Below, piece by piece: positions 8,779 to 16,902 of a stretch of DNA of 64,000 nucleotides. Position 1 is the first letter of the stretch; each line of letters opens with the position of its first letter. Made by a program: the position numbers and the translations under genes. The notes under the pieces are model-generated. The model did not search any database. It was not told where the DNA came from and was given only the letters and a program-made list of their open reading frames with translations. The DNA is from Feifania hominis (lineage in GTDB: Bacteria; Bacillota; Clostridia; Oscillospirales; Feifaniaceae): positions 124,001-188,000 of the forward strand of contig NZ_JACRSP010000004.1 of NCBI RefSeq assembly GCF_014384765.1, given 5' to 3'.

Positions 8779-9861
8779 TCAGTCGAGATCGAGATATTCG
8801 TCGAGATTCAAAGTGCCCCAGGTGGACTTGTTTTCCACAATCTCCTTGACATTCCAGGTTGCGACACACGAAGTCGGCACAATGTGAATCTGCTCGTCAG
8901 GCATGTTGCCCTCGAGGATCTCGAGCGTTGTCTCAATGGAGGTCATGATGACGTCAAAGGCATCGGCCGCAACCGAGAAGTCGAGATTGCCCTTGTAAAT
9001 TTCAGAAATGGCGTAGGCGTCGGCGTCAGTGCCGCAGACAATGATGTGATTCGGGTCGCCCACGGGATAGAAGAGCCCCTCCTTGTCAAGTACGGAGAAG
9101 CAGCCCGAAATCAGCATGTCGGAGGGCATGTAGACCGCGTCGAACTCCTTGACCACCTGAAGCAGGTCGTTGAAGCGGTTGTAGGCCTTTTCGGTGTCCC
9201 ACTCGGTGTTGACAGTGCCGACGATCTCGAGGTTGTACTCCGCAGCGGCGTCGTTGAAGCCCTCGTGGCGCTCGACAGCGGCCTGGTCGGTCATGTTGCC
9301 GATCATCTCAATGACCTTGATGGTGCCGGTCTTGCCCATGTCGTCAGCGACCTGGCGGATGAGCTTGGCGGACTCAATGGCTCTGGTGTAGTTTTCGCCC
9401 TGCGCGCCGAATGTGACATTTTCCATCTCCGCCGGCATGCGGGCCACGGCGATGTAGGGGACGTTTTTCGCTTTGCAGGAGTCGACTACGGAGACGATGG
9501 CGGCGTTGTCAACCGGCACGCAGAGAAGCGCGTCGACATTCTGTGTCAGCAGATTCTCGCACTGCTGAAGCTGTTTTGCCGAGTCGTTGTCGGCAACGGT
9601 CACAACAAGGTCGAAGCCGAGCTCTTCGGCGGCCTGCTCCGCGCGCTCTTTCTGCGCCTGGAAGTAGAGAGCGTCAAGCGACGCAAAGGAGAGGCCGAGC
9701 TTAAATTTTTTCTCGCCGGGCTCGTCAGTCCCGGGATCCGTGGTGCCGGGATTGGTTGTGCCGGGATTGGTTGTGCCGGGGTCCGGACTCTGCTCCTGTG
9801 TGCAGGCCACCAGCGACAAAACCATCAGGATTGCCAGCAAAAGCGCAAGATATCTCTTCAT
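8779..9861 (-). CDS. Sugar ABC transporter substrate-binding lipoprotein
   Basis: Extracytoplasmic sugar receptor, 360 residues, Peripla_BP_4 (ribose/galactose) fold. The signal ends in a lipobox with Cys20 (SLVAC). Between Cys20 and the fold is a flexible linker with PGTTN/PGTTD repeats, a tether that holds the receptor away from the membrane. The DNA of the linker is a short direct repeat. The substrate is probably a sugar or sugar-alcohol-like compound, unknown. Confidence 0.88.
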   Translation of the reverse strand: MKRYLALLLAILMVLSLVACTQEQSPDPGTTNPGTTNPGTTDPGTDEPGEKKFKLGLSFASLDALYFQAQKERAEQAAEELGFDLVVTVADNDSAKQLQQCENLLTQNVDALLCVPVDNAAIVSVVDSCKAKNVPYIAVARMPAEMENVTFGAQGENYTRAIESAKLIRQVADDMGKTGTIKVIEMIGNMTDQAAVERHEGFNDAAAEYNLEIVGTVNTEWDTEKAYNRFNDLLQVVKEFDAVYMPSDMLISGCFSVLDKEGLFYPVGDPNHIIVCGTDADAYAISEIYKGNLDFSVAADAFDVIMTSIETTLEILEGNMPDEQIHIVPTSCVATWNVKEIVENKSTWGTLNLDEYLDLD

Positions 9862-9893
9862 GATTCAGACTCCTTTTCGCAGTTTTTATTTGC

Positions 9894-9913
9894 TTCCGGC
9901 GCAGCCGCCGGAA
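9894..9913 (-). other. Intercistronic hairpin between permease and receptor genes
   Basis: Perfect 8-bp stem TTCCGGCG/CGCCGGAA with a 4-base loop and no T-run. It may stabilise mRNA ends rather than terminate. Confidence 0.45.
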
Positions 9914-9919
9914 AAATTC

Positions 9920-10894
9920 TTATGCGAGTTGTTTTCTGCCCTGGCTGCGCACCACCTCGAGCACAATCACCGCGAGGATGACACAGCCGTAGATCACGTT
10001 GTAGAGATAGGCGTTGGCCTGCAGCAGCACCATCGCGTTTGAGACGGTGGCGTAGAGCAGCGCGCCGAAGAAGACGCCGGGGAAGAGTTTGCCCTTGCCG
10101 CCGGCAAAGCTCACTCCGCCGAGCACCGCCGCGAGCATGGAGGTGTTCTCAAGCCCCACCCCCATCGAGGAGGGCACGCTCATCACCTGGGAGCTGAGCA
10201 GAATCGCGGCCAGACCGCAGAGCAGACCGTTGATGGTGTAGGCCAGCGTCTTGATGCCGAAGACATTGATACCGCGCTCACGGGCGGTCTTCACGTTGTC
10301 GCCCACTGCGTAGATGTGGCGTCCCGTGCGCGTGTTCATCATGAAGATGTGCAGCAGAAACACCACGATGATGGGCAGAAAGACCGTGATGGGCACGCCG
10401 GCGATGGAGACAAGAGAGATGTTGTTCCACGATTTTGGCATGTGGGCCAGAGCGCCGCGTGTGAAGATGAACGCGAGCCCCCGGAAGACATAGCCCGTCG
10501 CGATGGTGTTGAGCATGGGGTAGACTTTCAGCGACGCCGAGATCAGCCCGTTGAGAAGTCCGCAGAAAGTGCCGACGAGCAGCATCGCGACGATCAGAGA
10601 GGCGGTGTTCCACCCCTGGCGGTTGAGCCAGGTGCCGATGGCGGCGCAGAGGTAGACGTTGCCGCCGATGCTCAGATCGAGACAGTTTGTGAACATGACC
10701 ATCGAAATGGCAGTGGCGCACAGATAGGTCGTGCCCGACGCCGAGAGGATGCTTGAGAGGTTGCTCACCGACAGAAAGCTGCTCTCGGTGAAGCCCATGA
10801 CGATGATGAAGATGAGCACCGCGATTTTTACACCGTGCTGCATGAAGAAATCCGCGACCGGCGGCAGGCCGATCTTTTTAGCTGACGAGTTCAC
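9920..10894 (-). CDS. Ribose-type ABC transporter permease (first copy)
   Basis: RbsC-family permease, 324 residues from GTG 10894. This start overlaps the last 17 bases of the ATPase gene and is preceded by GGGGGAT. A longer frame upstream encodes only low-quality sequence antiparallel to the ATPase reading and was rejected. The protein has multiple membrane segments and the conserved GGVSFAGGKGKLFPGVFFG loop near residue 260. It pairs with the second permease gene of the operon. Confidence 0.88.
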   Translation of the reverse strand: MNSSAKKIGLPPVADFFMQHGVKIAVLIFIIVMGFTESSFLSVSNLSSILSASGTTYLCATAISMVMFTNCLDLSIGGNVYLCAAIGTWLNRQGWNTASLIVAMLLVGTFCGLLNGLISASLKVYPMLNTIATGYVFRGLAFIFTRGALAHMPKSWNNISLVSIAGVPITVFLPIIVVFLLHIFMMNTRTGRHIYAVGDNVKTARERGINVFGIKTLAYTINGLLCGLAAILLSSQVMSVPSSMGVGLENTSMLAAVLGGVSFAGGKGKLFPGVFFGALLYATVSNAMVLLQANAYLYNVIYGCVILAVIVLEVVRSQGRKQLA

Positions 10895-12398
10895 GGCGAT
10901 CCCCCATTGTATAGCGTAATATGGTCTGCTGGTCGGCTGTGGCGGCGTCGAGGCTCTCGCTGATGCGGCCGTCGCACATAACCTGAATCCGGTCGCTGAG
11001 CCCCATGATCTCCTCAATTTCGGAGGAGATCAGAAGAACCGAGATGCCGTTGTCCACCAGGCTGTTGATCAGCTTGTAAATCTCCTCCTTGGCGCCGACG
11101 TCAATGCCCTTGGTCGGTTCGTCGAGAATGAGGATGCGCGGGTCGAGATGCAGCCACTTGCCGATGATGACTTTCTGCTGGTTGCCGCCCGAGAGCTTGC
11201 CTGCGGCCTGGTGTGGACCGGGTGTGCGGATGCGCAGGCGCTCAATGGTGTCGAGCGCGATCTGATCGGACTTTTTGCGGCTGACATGGTTGAAAGGCCC
11301 CGAGAGGATCTTTCCGATATCGGTGATGGTGATGTTGCGGTCGATGCCGAGGGTGAGAAAGAGCCCCTCGTCGCGGCGGTTCTCGGTCAAATAGCCGATG
11401 CCGCTGCGCTTCATGGTGACAGGGTTTCGCTTCCTGAGAAGATTTCCCTCCACCCGGACTTCGCCCACCGCCGTGCGGTCGAGTCCATAGATGGCCTGAA
11501 TGAGCTCGGTGCGGCCCGAGCCGACGAGGCCGTAGAGCCCGAGCACCTCGCCGCGGCGCAGCTCCAGCGATACGTCGAAGACTTTCTGAGAGTTCATGTG
11601 CGAGACCTCGAGCACGATGTCCGACGGGTCGGGTGAGCGCTCGGACTTGTGAAAGCTCTTGCCGCTGCTCGAGCCGATCATCATCTGGATGACATCCTGC
11701 TTGGTCAGCTCCGCACAGGACCGGTCGCCGGCGTTTTTTCCGTCTCGCAGAACCACGGCGCGGTCGCAGAGCTGGATGGCCACATCGAGGTCGTGGGTGA
11801 TGTAGATGACTGCCTTGCCGTCACGGCGCAGCTTGCGCACCAGCTCATAGAGTTTTTCGCGCTCGTGATTGGCAAGAGAGGTGGATGGCTCGTCGAGGAT
11901 GATGACGCCGACGTCCTTGAGCAGCGCGCCGGCGATCTCGACGATCTGCTGCTGGCTGACGGGAAGACTGCCGACCGGTCGGTTGACATCGAGTTTGACG
12001 CCGAGTTCCTCGAGCATCTGCGCGGCGCGCTTTTTCATGCTGCGCCGGTCAATGAACAGCGGAAAGCCGCGGCGGCGAACCAGATTGTCGATGAACATGT
12101 TCTCGTAGATGGGCAGCTGCTTGAACAGGCTGAGCTCCTGATGGATGAACGCGATGCCAAGCCTCTGCGCGTCCGACGCGCTGCGGATCGATACGGGCTG
12201 CGAGTTGATGAGAATCTCGCCGCCGTCCGCCCGGTAGATGCCGCCGAGCACATTCATCAGCGTTGACTTGCCCGCGCCGTTCTCCCCGAGAAGAGCGACG
12301 ACCTCGCCGCGGTCCACCGAGAAATCAACGTCCTCCAGAGCCTTGACGCCGGGGAAGAACTTGCTGATCCCCCGCATCTGTAACCATTTCTGGTTCAA
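10878..12398 (-). CDS. Sugar ABC transporter ATP-binding protein, RbsA/MglA type
   Basis: Double-domain ATPase (506 residues) for a ribose/galactose-class importer. Domain 1 (about 1-240): Walker A GENGAGKST, signature LPVSQQQ, Walker B VIILDEPST. Domain 2 (about 255-500): degenerate Walker A GLVGSGRTE, canonical signature LSGGNQQK, Walker B ILILDEPTKG. This alternation is normal for the family. First gene of the leftward operon; its promoter and candidate operator lie 68-96 bases upstream. Confidence 0.92.
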   Translation of the reverse strand: MNQKWLQMRGISKFFPGVKALEDVDFSVDRGEVVALLGENGAGKSTLMNVLGGIYRADGGEILINSQPVSIRSASDAQRLGIAFIHQELSLFKQLPIYENMFIDNLVRRRGFPLFIDRRSMKKRAAQMLEELGVKLDVNRPVGSLPVSQQQIVEIAGALLKDVGVIILDEPSTSLANHEREKLYELVRKLRRDGKAVIYITHDLDVAIQLCDRAVVLRDGKNAGDRSCAELTKQDVIQMMIGSSSGKSFHKSERSPDPSDIVLEVSHMNSQKVFDVSLELRRGEVLGLYGLVGSGRTELIQAIYGLDRTAVGEVRVEGNLLRKRNPVTMKRSGIGYLTENRRDEGLFLTLGIDRNITITDIGKILSGPFNHVSRKKSDQIALDTIERLRIRTPGPHQAAGKLSGGNQQKVIIGKWLHLDPRILILDEPTKGIDVGAKEEIYKLINSLVDNGISVLLISSEIEEIMGLSDRIQVMCDGRISESLDAATADQQTILRYTMGDRRELVS

Positions 12399-12465
12399 TG
12401 CTATCCCTCCGTCCCGTGCAAACTAAATGCGGTAAATGGAAAAGAGCAACCTTATTGATACCTCC

Positions 12466-12494
12466 AATATATGCGAATTGCATTCGTAAGTCAA
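12466..12494 (-). promoter_or_regulatory. Promoter of the sugar ABC operon with operator in the spacer
   Basis: Reading leftward: -35 TTGACT (12494-12489), a 17-base spacer, -10 TATATT (12471-12466). The spacer (12472-12488) is itself an imperfect palindrome, TGCGAAT-TGC-ATTCGTA on the + strand, with 6 of 7 arm bases matching. A LacI-type dimer bound there would block RNA polymerase. The neighbouring lacI gene is the obvious candidate. Confidence 0.7.
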
Positions 12495-12531
12495 TGATTT
12501 TTTACTAATTTTTTGAAAAAATTTTATAAAA

Positions 12532-12555
12532 AAAGCCCGGCATAAGCCGAGCTTT
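12532..12555 (-). terminator. Terminator after lacI
   Basis: 10-bp stem (12532-12541 with 12546-12555, one G-U pair) followed leftward by a T-rich run. It separates lacI from the downstream ABC operon promoter. Confidence 0.75.
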
Positions 12556-12587
12556 TAATAAAATAATTTAATAAAAATGTTTTACCA

Positions 12588-13595
12588 CTACTTCTCGGTG
12601 CTCTTTCGCTCCACCAGGTAGGAGCTCAGACGCATTTTTGTGGTGGGCGAGTCCGGATACTCGATGAGATCGCACAGCAGCCGCACCGCCCAGATGCCGA
12701 TGCGCCGGCAGTCGGGGTGCATGGAAGTCAGCGGCGGCTCCGCCATGGCGGCTGCGGCCGTGTCGTCGCTGCCGATGAGAGCCACGTCCTCGGGGATGCG
12801 GTACCCCGCCTCTTTGAGGGCTTTCATGGTGCCGAGAGCCAGATTGTCGTTGTTGGTCAAAAGCGCGCTCGGCACCGACCGCCCGGCGGCCAGATGGTCG
12901 CGCATGGAGTGGTAGGCGCCCATAAAAGTGGGGCTGACTTCGTAGACCAGCTGCTCGTCAAAGGGAATGTCGAGCTCGGTGAGCGCGTCGCGGTAGCCGC
13001 GGTAGCTCTCAAGACAGTTGCAGGACGGCTCGGTGGTGAGCAGATAGCCGATTTCCCGGTGGCCGCGTGAGCTGAGATAGCGTACGGCCGTGACGATGTT
13101 GGAGTAGGGGTTGCCGGTGACGCAGTTGTAGGGCAGATTGGTCAGGTCGTTGTCGAGCACCACAAGCGGGATGTCGAGCCCCTCGAGATAGCGGCAGTCG
13201 GCGGGCGTCCACTCCGTGCCGAGCAGCAGGACGCCGTCGGGCCGCTCGCGCCGCAGACTCTCGAAGATCTCTCCGGTCGCCTTCTGGCGGAAAGCCGTCA
13301 TGGTCAGACTGTAGCCGAGCCGGCGGCACTCGCGCTCAACCGAGTCGATGATCGCCGAGATAAACCCGGGGTTCTCGTCGACCAGATGGGAGCTCAGGCT
13401 GTATTTGAGAAATCGGATGTTCCGGCCGCCTTTCTCGCCGTTTTCGCTCTTGGAATCAATGGTGTAGCCGTTTTCGATCAGCAGAGCCTCCACTCTGGTT
13501 CTGGTCTCTCTGCTGACGCCGCCCTTGTTGTGCAGCACCATAGACACGGTCGCAGAGGAAACGCCCGCGCGGTTCGCGATGTCTTTGAGATTCAT
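12588..13595 (-). CDS. LacI/GalR family transcriptional regulator
   Basis: DNA-binding repressor, 335 residues from ATG 13595. The N-terminal helix-turn-helix (MNLKDIANRAGVSSATVSMV) and hinge begin exactly here. A 51-codon upstream extension lacks domain character and was not used. Residues from about 60 form the sugar-binding periplasmic-like core. It lies between the leftward ABC operon and the rightward NagB-like/kinase genes and is the likely regulator of both, the imported or phosphorylated sugar being the likely inducer. Confidence 0.9.
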   Translation of the reverse strand: MNLKDIANRAGVSSATVSMVLHNKGGVSRETRTRVEALLIENGYTIDSKSENGEKGGRNIRFLKYSLSSHLVDENPGFISAIIDSVERECRRLGYSLTMTAFRQKATGEIFESLRRERPDGVLLLGTEWTPADCRYLEGLDIPLVVLDNDLTNLPYNCVTGNPYSNIVTAVRYLSSRGHREIGYLLTTEPSCNCLESYRGYRDALTELDIPFDEQLVYEVSPTFMGAYHSMRDHLAAGRSVPSALLTNNDNLALGTMKALKEAGYRIPEDVALIGSDDTAAAAMAEPPLTSMHPDCRRIGIWAVRLLCDLIEYPDSPTTKMRLSSYLVERKSTEK

Positions 13596-13752
13596 CCCTT
13601 GCACCTCATTATTTTGTAATTTTATCGGGATTTTTGCTGACTGCGCACCGGAGAGGCCGCCGGCATGTCGGCGGAAGCTGAGCAGCGCCGTGGGGCGTGA
13701 GCTCCCGAGCGGTTGGCAATGGCCGCTCCCGTGCGCACTTTGCGGCATATGT

Positions 13753-13796
13753 TTTAGAATTTTACTAAATTATATCACATCTGCTTGGTTAGTCAA
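13753..13796 (-). promoter_or_regulatory. lacI promoter with inverted repeat at the start site
   Basis: Leftward: -35 TTGACT (13796-13791), 16-base spacer, -10 TATAAT (13774-13769). Directly downstream, 13753-13769 is TTTAG-N7-CTAAA, an inverted repeat covering the expected start of transcription. The leader to the lacI ATG is about 165 bases. Suggests autoregulation. Confidence 0.65.
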
Positions 13797-13861
13797 GAAA
13801 ATTGAAGTTTGGTTCTTGAAAAAAATTCGCCGATTAATTTTATTAAAAATAGAGAGAAAAT

Positions 13862-13903
13862 ACTAAAATTTTATTGACATTTTAGTTTGTCATCCCTTAT
13901 GAT
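13862..13903 (+). promoter_or_regulatory. Promoter of the NagB-like/kinase operon with inverted repeat over the -35
   Basis: -35 TTGACA (13874-13879), 18-base spacer, -10 TATGAT (13898-13903). An inverted repeat ACTAAAAT-N9-ATTTTAGT (13862-13886) is centred on the -35. The half-sites resemble those at the lacI start site. The rest of the 343-base intergenic region (13596-13938) is AT-rich, with no gene seen. Confidence 0.65.
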
Positions 13904-13938
13904 GGGCTTACAGAACGCAAACTTAAGGAGGGAACGGT

Positions 13939-14850
13939 ATGCAATTTGAATGGGAGAGCGGCGAACGAAGACGCTGGTGCAGCATCCCGATGGAGGAGCT
14001 CGCCGATCATCCGCAGCGCAAAATCGGCCGCGTCATCATAGAGCAGACCCCGGCCGACGTCATGAAGCTGGTGGGGAACATGATGGCCGATGAGGTGGCC
14101 GAGAACAACCGCCGCGGCGAAATCACGAGATGGGTGCTCCCGGCGGGTCCGAGACAGCAGTATGAGACCTTTGTCGAGAGGGTTGTCCGCGACCGGATCA
14201 GTCTGAAAAACCTGCACGTCTTTCACATGGACGAGTGGCTCGACTGGAACGGGCGCCCCTACCCCTATGGCAACCACCACGCCTGTCTGCGGGGGATCAT
14301 GGACCATCTCTTCTATGAGAAGCTGCCCGCAGAGCTCACCGTGCCCGAGAGCCAGCGGGTCTGGCCAAATTTGAGTGATCTCGACGAGCTCGACCGCAGG
14401 ATCGAGCAGATCGGCGGGGTGGACACCGTCTGGGCGGGCGTCGGCTTTAAAGGGCTGGTCGCGTTCAATGAAGCCCCGCGCGACACCTACTATCCCATCA
14501 CTGCCGACGAATACGCGCGCTCGAAGACAAGGGTGGTCAAGATCACCGATGAGACCATCGTCACCCAGAGCCACCGCCGCTGGGGCGGCAACACCGACCT
14601 CGTGCCCCCCATGGCCCTGACCATCGGCTTTCAGTCCATGCTCAACACCCAGCGGGTGGTCTTCATGATCGCCACCGGCGCGTGGAAACAGACGGTCGTG
14701 CGGGTGCTGCTCTTCTCCGGTGAGACGCTGGAATACCCGGCGACCCTCATGACAAATCGCGTTGCAAACTGTGTTCTCGCGATGGACCGCTTCACCGCGA
14801 CCCACCCGCTTGAGAGCTATGAGAAGAGCATGCTGCAGGAGGGGTGGTGA
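13939..14850 (+). CDS. NagB-family sugar-phosphate isomerase/deaminase-like protein, catalytic residues altered
   Basis: 303 residues, related to glucosamine-6-phosphate deaminase but longer than its usual 240-270. The MDEW motif keeps the Asp (D98) that matches E. coli D72. The signature loop reads GVGFKGLVAFNE where NagB has G-x-x-D-G-H-I-A-F-N-E, so the positions of D141 and H143 are K171 and L173; E148 is kept (E178). The ring-opening His and the relay Asp are therefore missing, and a different reaction or substrate is likely. It is followed after 4 bases by a PfkB kinase, under its own promoter and next to lacI. Start ATG 13939 follows AAGGAGGG. Confidence 0.8.
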   Translation: MQFEWESGERRRWCSIPMEELADHPQRKIGRVIIEQTPADVMKLVGNMMADEVAENNRRGEITRWVLPAGPRQQYETFVERVVRDRISLKNLHVFHMDEWLDWNGRPYPYGNHHACLRGIMDHLFYEKLPAELTVPESQRVWPNLSDLDELDRRIEQIGGVDTVWAGVGFKGLVAFNEAPRDTYYPITADEYARSKTRVVKITDETIVTQSHRRWGGNTDLVPPMALTIGFQSMLNTQRVVFMIATGAWKQTVVRVLLFSGETLEYPATLMTNRVANCVLAMDRFTATHPLESYEKSMLQEGW

Positions 14851-14854
14851 GCCG

Positions 14855-15802
14855 ATGGCAAATCCGGTGCAGGCCGTGGTGTTTCACAGCCACGGCGTCG
14901 GCCAGTATGTGCGGGTCAGTCAGTTCCCGCGGCCCGGCCAGACCATACGCGCGCTGAGCTGGGACAATGACCGCGACGGGGGAAAGGGCTCCAATGTGGC
15001 CATAGCCCTGGCGAAGCTCGGTGTGAGCACTGCGTTCTTCGGCAAGGTGGGCTGCGACATCTGGGGGGATCTCGGCGAGCAGTGGATGAGCGAGGCGGGT
15101 GTCGACGTGAGCGCGCTGCTGCGAAGCGAGCGGCTTCGCACCTCGACGGGCGTTGTCATGATTGACAACGAGGGTGCGAACATGATTGTGACGCGAAACA
15201 CCAGCACCGATTTCACCCGGGAGGAAATTCTCACAGCGCTCGGGCGCTTTGCGGGCGCAAAGGTCTTTATCACCGGCTTTGAAATCAATGTGGAGGCGGC
15301 GCTCTTCGGTGCGCAGACGGCCCACGGCATGGGCATGACGACCATTCTCAACCCAAGCCCGATACCGGAGCGGCCCCTCGGGGAGCTGCCCTACATCGAT
15401 GTGCTGATTGTCAACGAGCACGAGGCGCTCGAGCTGGCAGGACTGGCGCAGGACGCCGACTGTCTGGCCCGCCTTGAGGAGATATCGGCGCGCCTGATGG
15501 AGCGCTACCGGGTGGGCTCGGTCATCATGACGCTCGGCAGACACGGCAGCTTCTGCCGCAGTCCGGGTGGGGTCTGGCGCCACGGCGCGGTGGAAGCGCC
15601 GGTTGTCGACACCACGGGCGCGGGCGACGGCTTTCTCGCGGCGGTGGCGGCAAAGCTCATCGGCGGCAGCAGTCTGCCGGAGGCCTGCGGCTTCGCCAAC
15701 GCCTTTTCGGCCTACTCGGTCGGGGTGCAGGGGACGTTTCCCTCCTACCCGACACTCGAGCAGCTGACGGCCTTTCTGGAGGAGCGGACAAAAGTGTCCT
15801 GA
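14855..15802 (+). CDS. PfkB-family carbohydrate kinase, ribokinase-like
   Basis: Phosphorylates a sugar or nucleoside-like substrate with ATP; cytosolic, 315 residues from ATG 14855 (GGAGGGG upstream). It has the N-terminal GGKGSNVAIALAKLG motif and the C-terminal anion-hole/catalytic motif DTTGAGDGF (PfkB signature 2). An upstream extension overlapping the NagB-like gene was rejected. Together with the NagB-like gene and the ABC importer it suggests a path: import, phosphorylation, then isomerisation or deamination. Confidence 0.9.
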   Translation: MANPVQAVVFHSHGVGQYVRVSQFPRPGQTIRALSWDNDRDGGKGSNVAIALAKLGVSTAFFGKVGCDIWGDLGEQWMSEAGVDVSALLRSERLRTSTGVVMIDNEGANMIVTRNTSTDFTREEILTALGRFAGAKVFITGFEINVEAALFGAQTAHGMGMTTILNPSPIPERPLGELPYIDVLIVNEHEALELAGLAQDADCLARLEEISARLMERYRVGSVIMTLGRHGSFCRSPGGVWRHGAVEAPVVDTTGAGDGFLAAVAAKLIGGSSLPEACGFANAFSAYSVGVQGTFPSYPTLEQLTAFLEERTKVS

Positions 15803-15851
15803 GCGCCGGCCGCTTTCTGCAGGCGGCGTTTTGGAGGCCTCTTGGATGACC

Positions 15852-15879
15852 GTGGGCGGCTCCCGGCGGAGCCGCCCAC
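15852..15879 (+). terminator. GC-rich hairpin after the kinase gene
   Basis: Perfect 12-bp stem (15852-15863 with 15868-15879), loop CGGC, 50 bases past the kinase stop. No clear T-run follows, so its role as terminator is likely but weak. Confidence 0.5.
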
Positions 15880-15904
15880 AGACGCCTGTGTGTAGCAGTA
15901 AAAA

Positions 15905-15939
15905 AGAGGGCCGTAAGAAAAAATTTCTTACGGCCCTCT
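15905..15939. terminator. Long terminator hairpin overlapping the ylmC stop
   Basis: 16-bp perfect stem (15905-15920 with 15924-15939). The right arm includes part of the ylmC stop codon, and reading leftward the hairpin is followed by five to six T. It may also stop transcripts from the kinase side. Confidence 0.85.
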
Positions 15940-16216
15940 ATTCGCGCTTCCACTTTTTGTACTTGCGGGTACAGCGCTCCGGCAGGTCGACAAAGACCAG
16001 AATGATGTCCTCGCCGATCTTTTCGATTTCATCCCAGGAGATGACGATGTCCTCCTCGCGGCCGAAGAGACCGAAAAATTTGGGCGCGCCCGGTACGACG
16101 ATGGCCGTGAGCTTGCCGCTGCACACGTCGATCTCGACGTCACAGATGTAGCCGAGCCGCGACCCGTCTTTCATGTTGATGACTTCCTTGCTTCGCAGAT
16201 CGACGATTCTGCACAT
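15938..16216 (-). CDS. YlmC/YmxH family PRC-barrel protein, sporulation-associated
   Basis: 92-residue PRC-barrel protein. The pattern is: MCRIVDLRSKEVI, a GSRLGYICDVEID strand, a FFGLFG turn, and ISWDEIEKIGEDIILV. The ylmC/ymxH family is found in endospore formers and is often sporulation-expressed; molecular role unknown. A strong AAAGGAGGGG site precedes the ATG. Upstream, CATATAA with GCATT 16 bases before it faintly resembles a sigma-F/G promoter, which is speculative. Confidence 0.85.
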   Translation of the reverse strand: MCRIVDLRSKEVINMKDGSRLGYICDVEIDVCSGKLTAIVVPGAPKFFGLFGREEDIVISWDEIEKIGEDIILVFVDLPERCTRKYKKWKRE

Positions 16217-16275
16217 GAAATCCCCTCCTTTTGGGCGGATGTTCTATTTATATGAAAGAAAAATCCCTCAAATGC

Positions 16276-16308
16276 AAGTCCGGCTTCCACATGTTGGAAG
16301 CCGGACTT
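16276..16308 (+). terminator. Orphan intrinsic terminator upstream of ylmC
   Basis: 14-bp perfect stem (16276-16289 with 16295-16308), 5-base loop, then TTTTC on the + strand. No + strand gene lies immediately before it. It may stop antisense or read-through transcription before the repeat cluster. Confidence 0.6.
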
Positions 16309-16350
16309 TTTCGCCCCGCGGGAGCTTTCAAAGAAACCGGAAACATGCTA

Positions 16351-16664
16351 TAATAACCGCAGAGCGGTTATTACATGAAACGCAGGCCGTGCTCCCGCCC
16401 CTTGCGGGCAGTCCCAGCGGGACGGTGGAAACATGGCCGCATGACACTACGACCTCAGAGCGGTTATCACATGAAACGCAGGCCGTGCTCTCGCCCCTTG
16501 CGGGGCAGTCCCAGCGGGACGGCTGGAAACATGGCCGCATGACACTACGACCGCAGAGCAGTTATCACATGAAACCCTGGCCGTGCTCTCGCCCCTTGCG
16601 GGGGAGGTCCCAGCGGGACGGTTGAAAACATGGCTATATGACACCACGACGGCAGAGCGGCTTG
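16351..16664 (-). repeat. Three tandem copies of an interspersed palindromic repeat (about 96-99 bp each)
   Basis: Units start at 16360, 16456 and 16554, with the beginning of a fourth at 16653. Each contains, read on the minus strand, GGCCATGTTT, a CCCGCTGGGA palindrome, a CCCCGCAAGGGGCGAGAGC hairpin, and an ACGGCC element ending near CATGTGATAACCGC. The cluster is bounded by a perfect palindrome at 16351-16373 (TAATAACCGC arms, 3-base loop). The same core recurs at 61411-61583 and 63893-64000 in the other orientation. The 16217-16902 stretch holds no convincing protein gene. Confidence 0.85.
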
Positions 16665-16719
16665 CTGTATTTGACCTGGCCCGCTCTTTTGCAGGCGTGG
16701 GGAAACTGCTGTGAGCCCC

Positions 16720-16776
16720 GGAGCAGCGCGTCGCCGGAGCTGCGCGTCGCCGGAGCTGCGCGTCGCCAGAGCTGCG
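16720..16776. repeat. Short 16-bp tandem repeat upstream of rlmB
   Basis: Units of 16 bases (GGAGCTGCGCGTCGCC type) at 16720, 16736 and 16752, plus a partial fourth. It lies in the non-coding leader of rlmB, which otherwise shows no strong promoter. Confidence 0.75.
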
Positions 16777-16902
16777 AAAAGCTGCCCTATTCAGGCTGTG
16801 CTGCCTGCGCGGGAAACCGGGTCAGCGGGCAGGCAGAGCCGTTTTGTACCGTGGGCTCCGCGTTCATGGTATATCCATTACACAGAGGAAAGGTGCGAGA
16901 CT

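Noticed and set aside
13596..13748. 51-codon N-terminal extension of the LacI regulator
   Set aside because: The HTH domain begins at ATG 13595; the extension has no domain match and lies in the promoter/leader region.
16351..16664. Insertion sequence or CRISPR
   Set aside because: No transposase frame and no spacer pattern; the units are long palindromic tandem copies.
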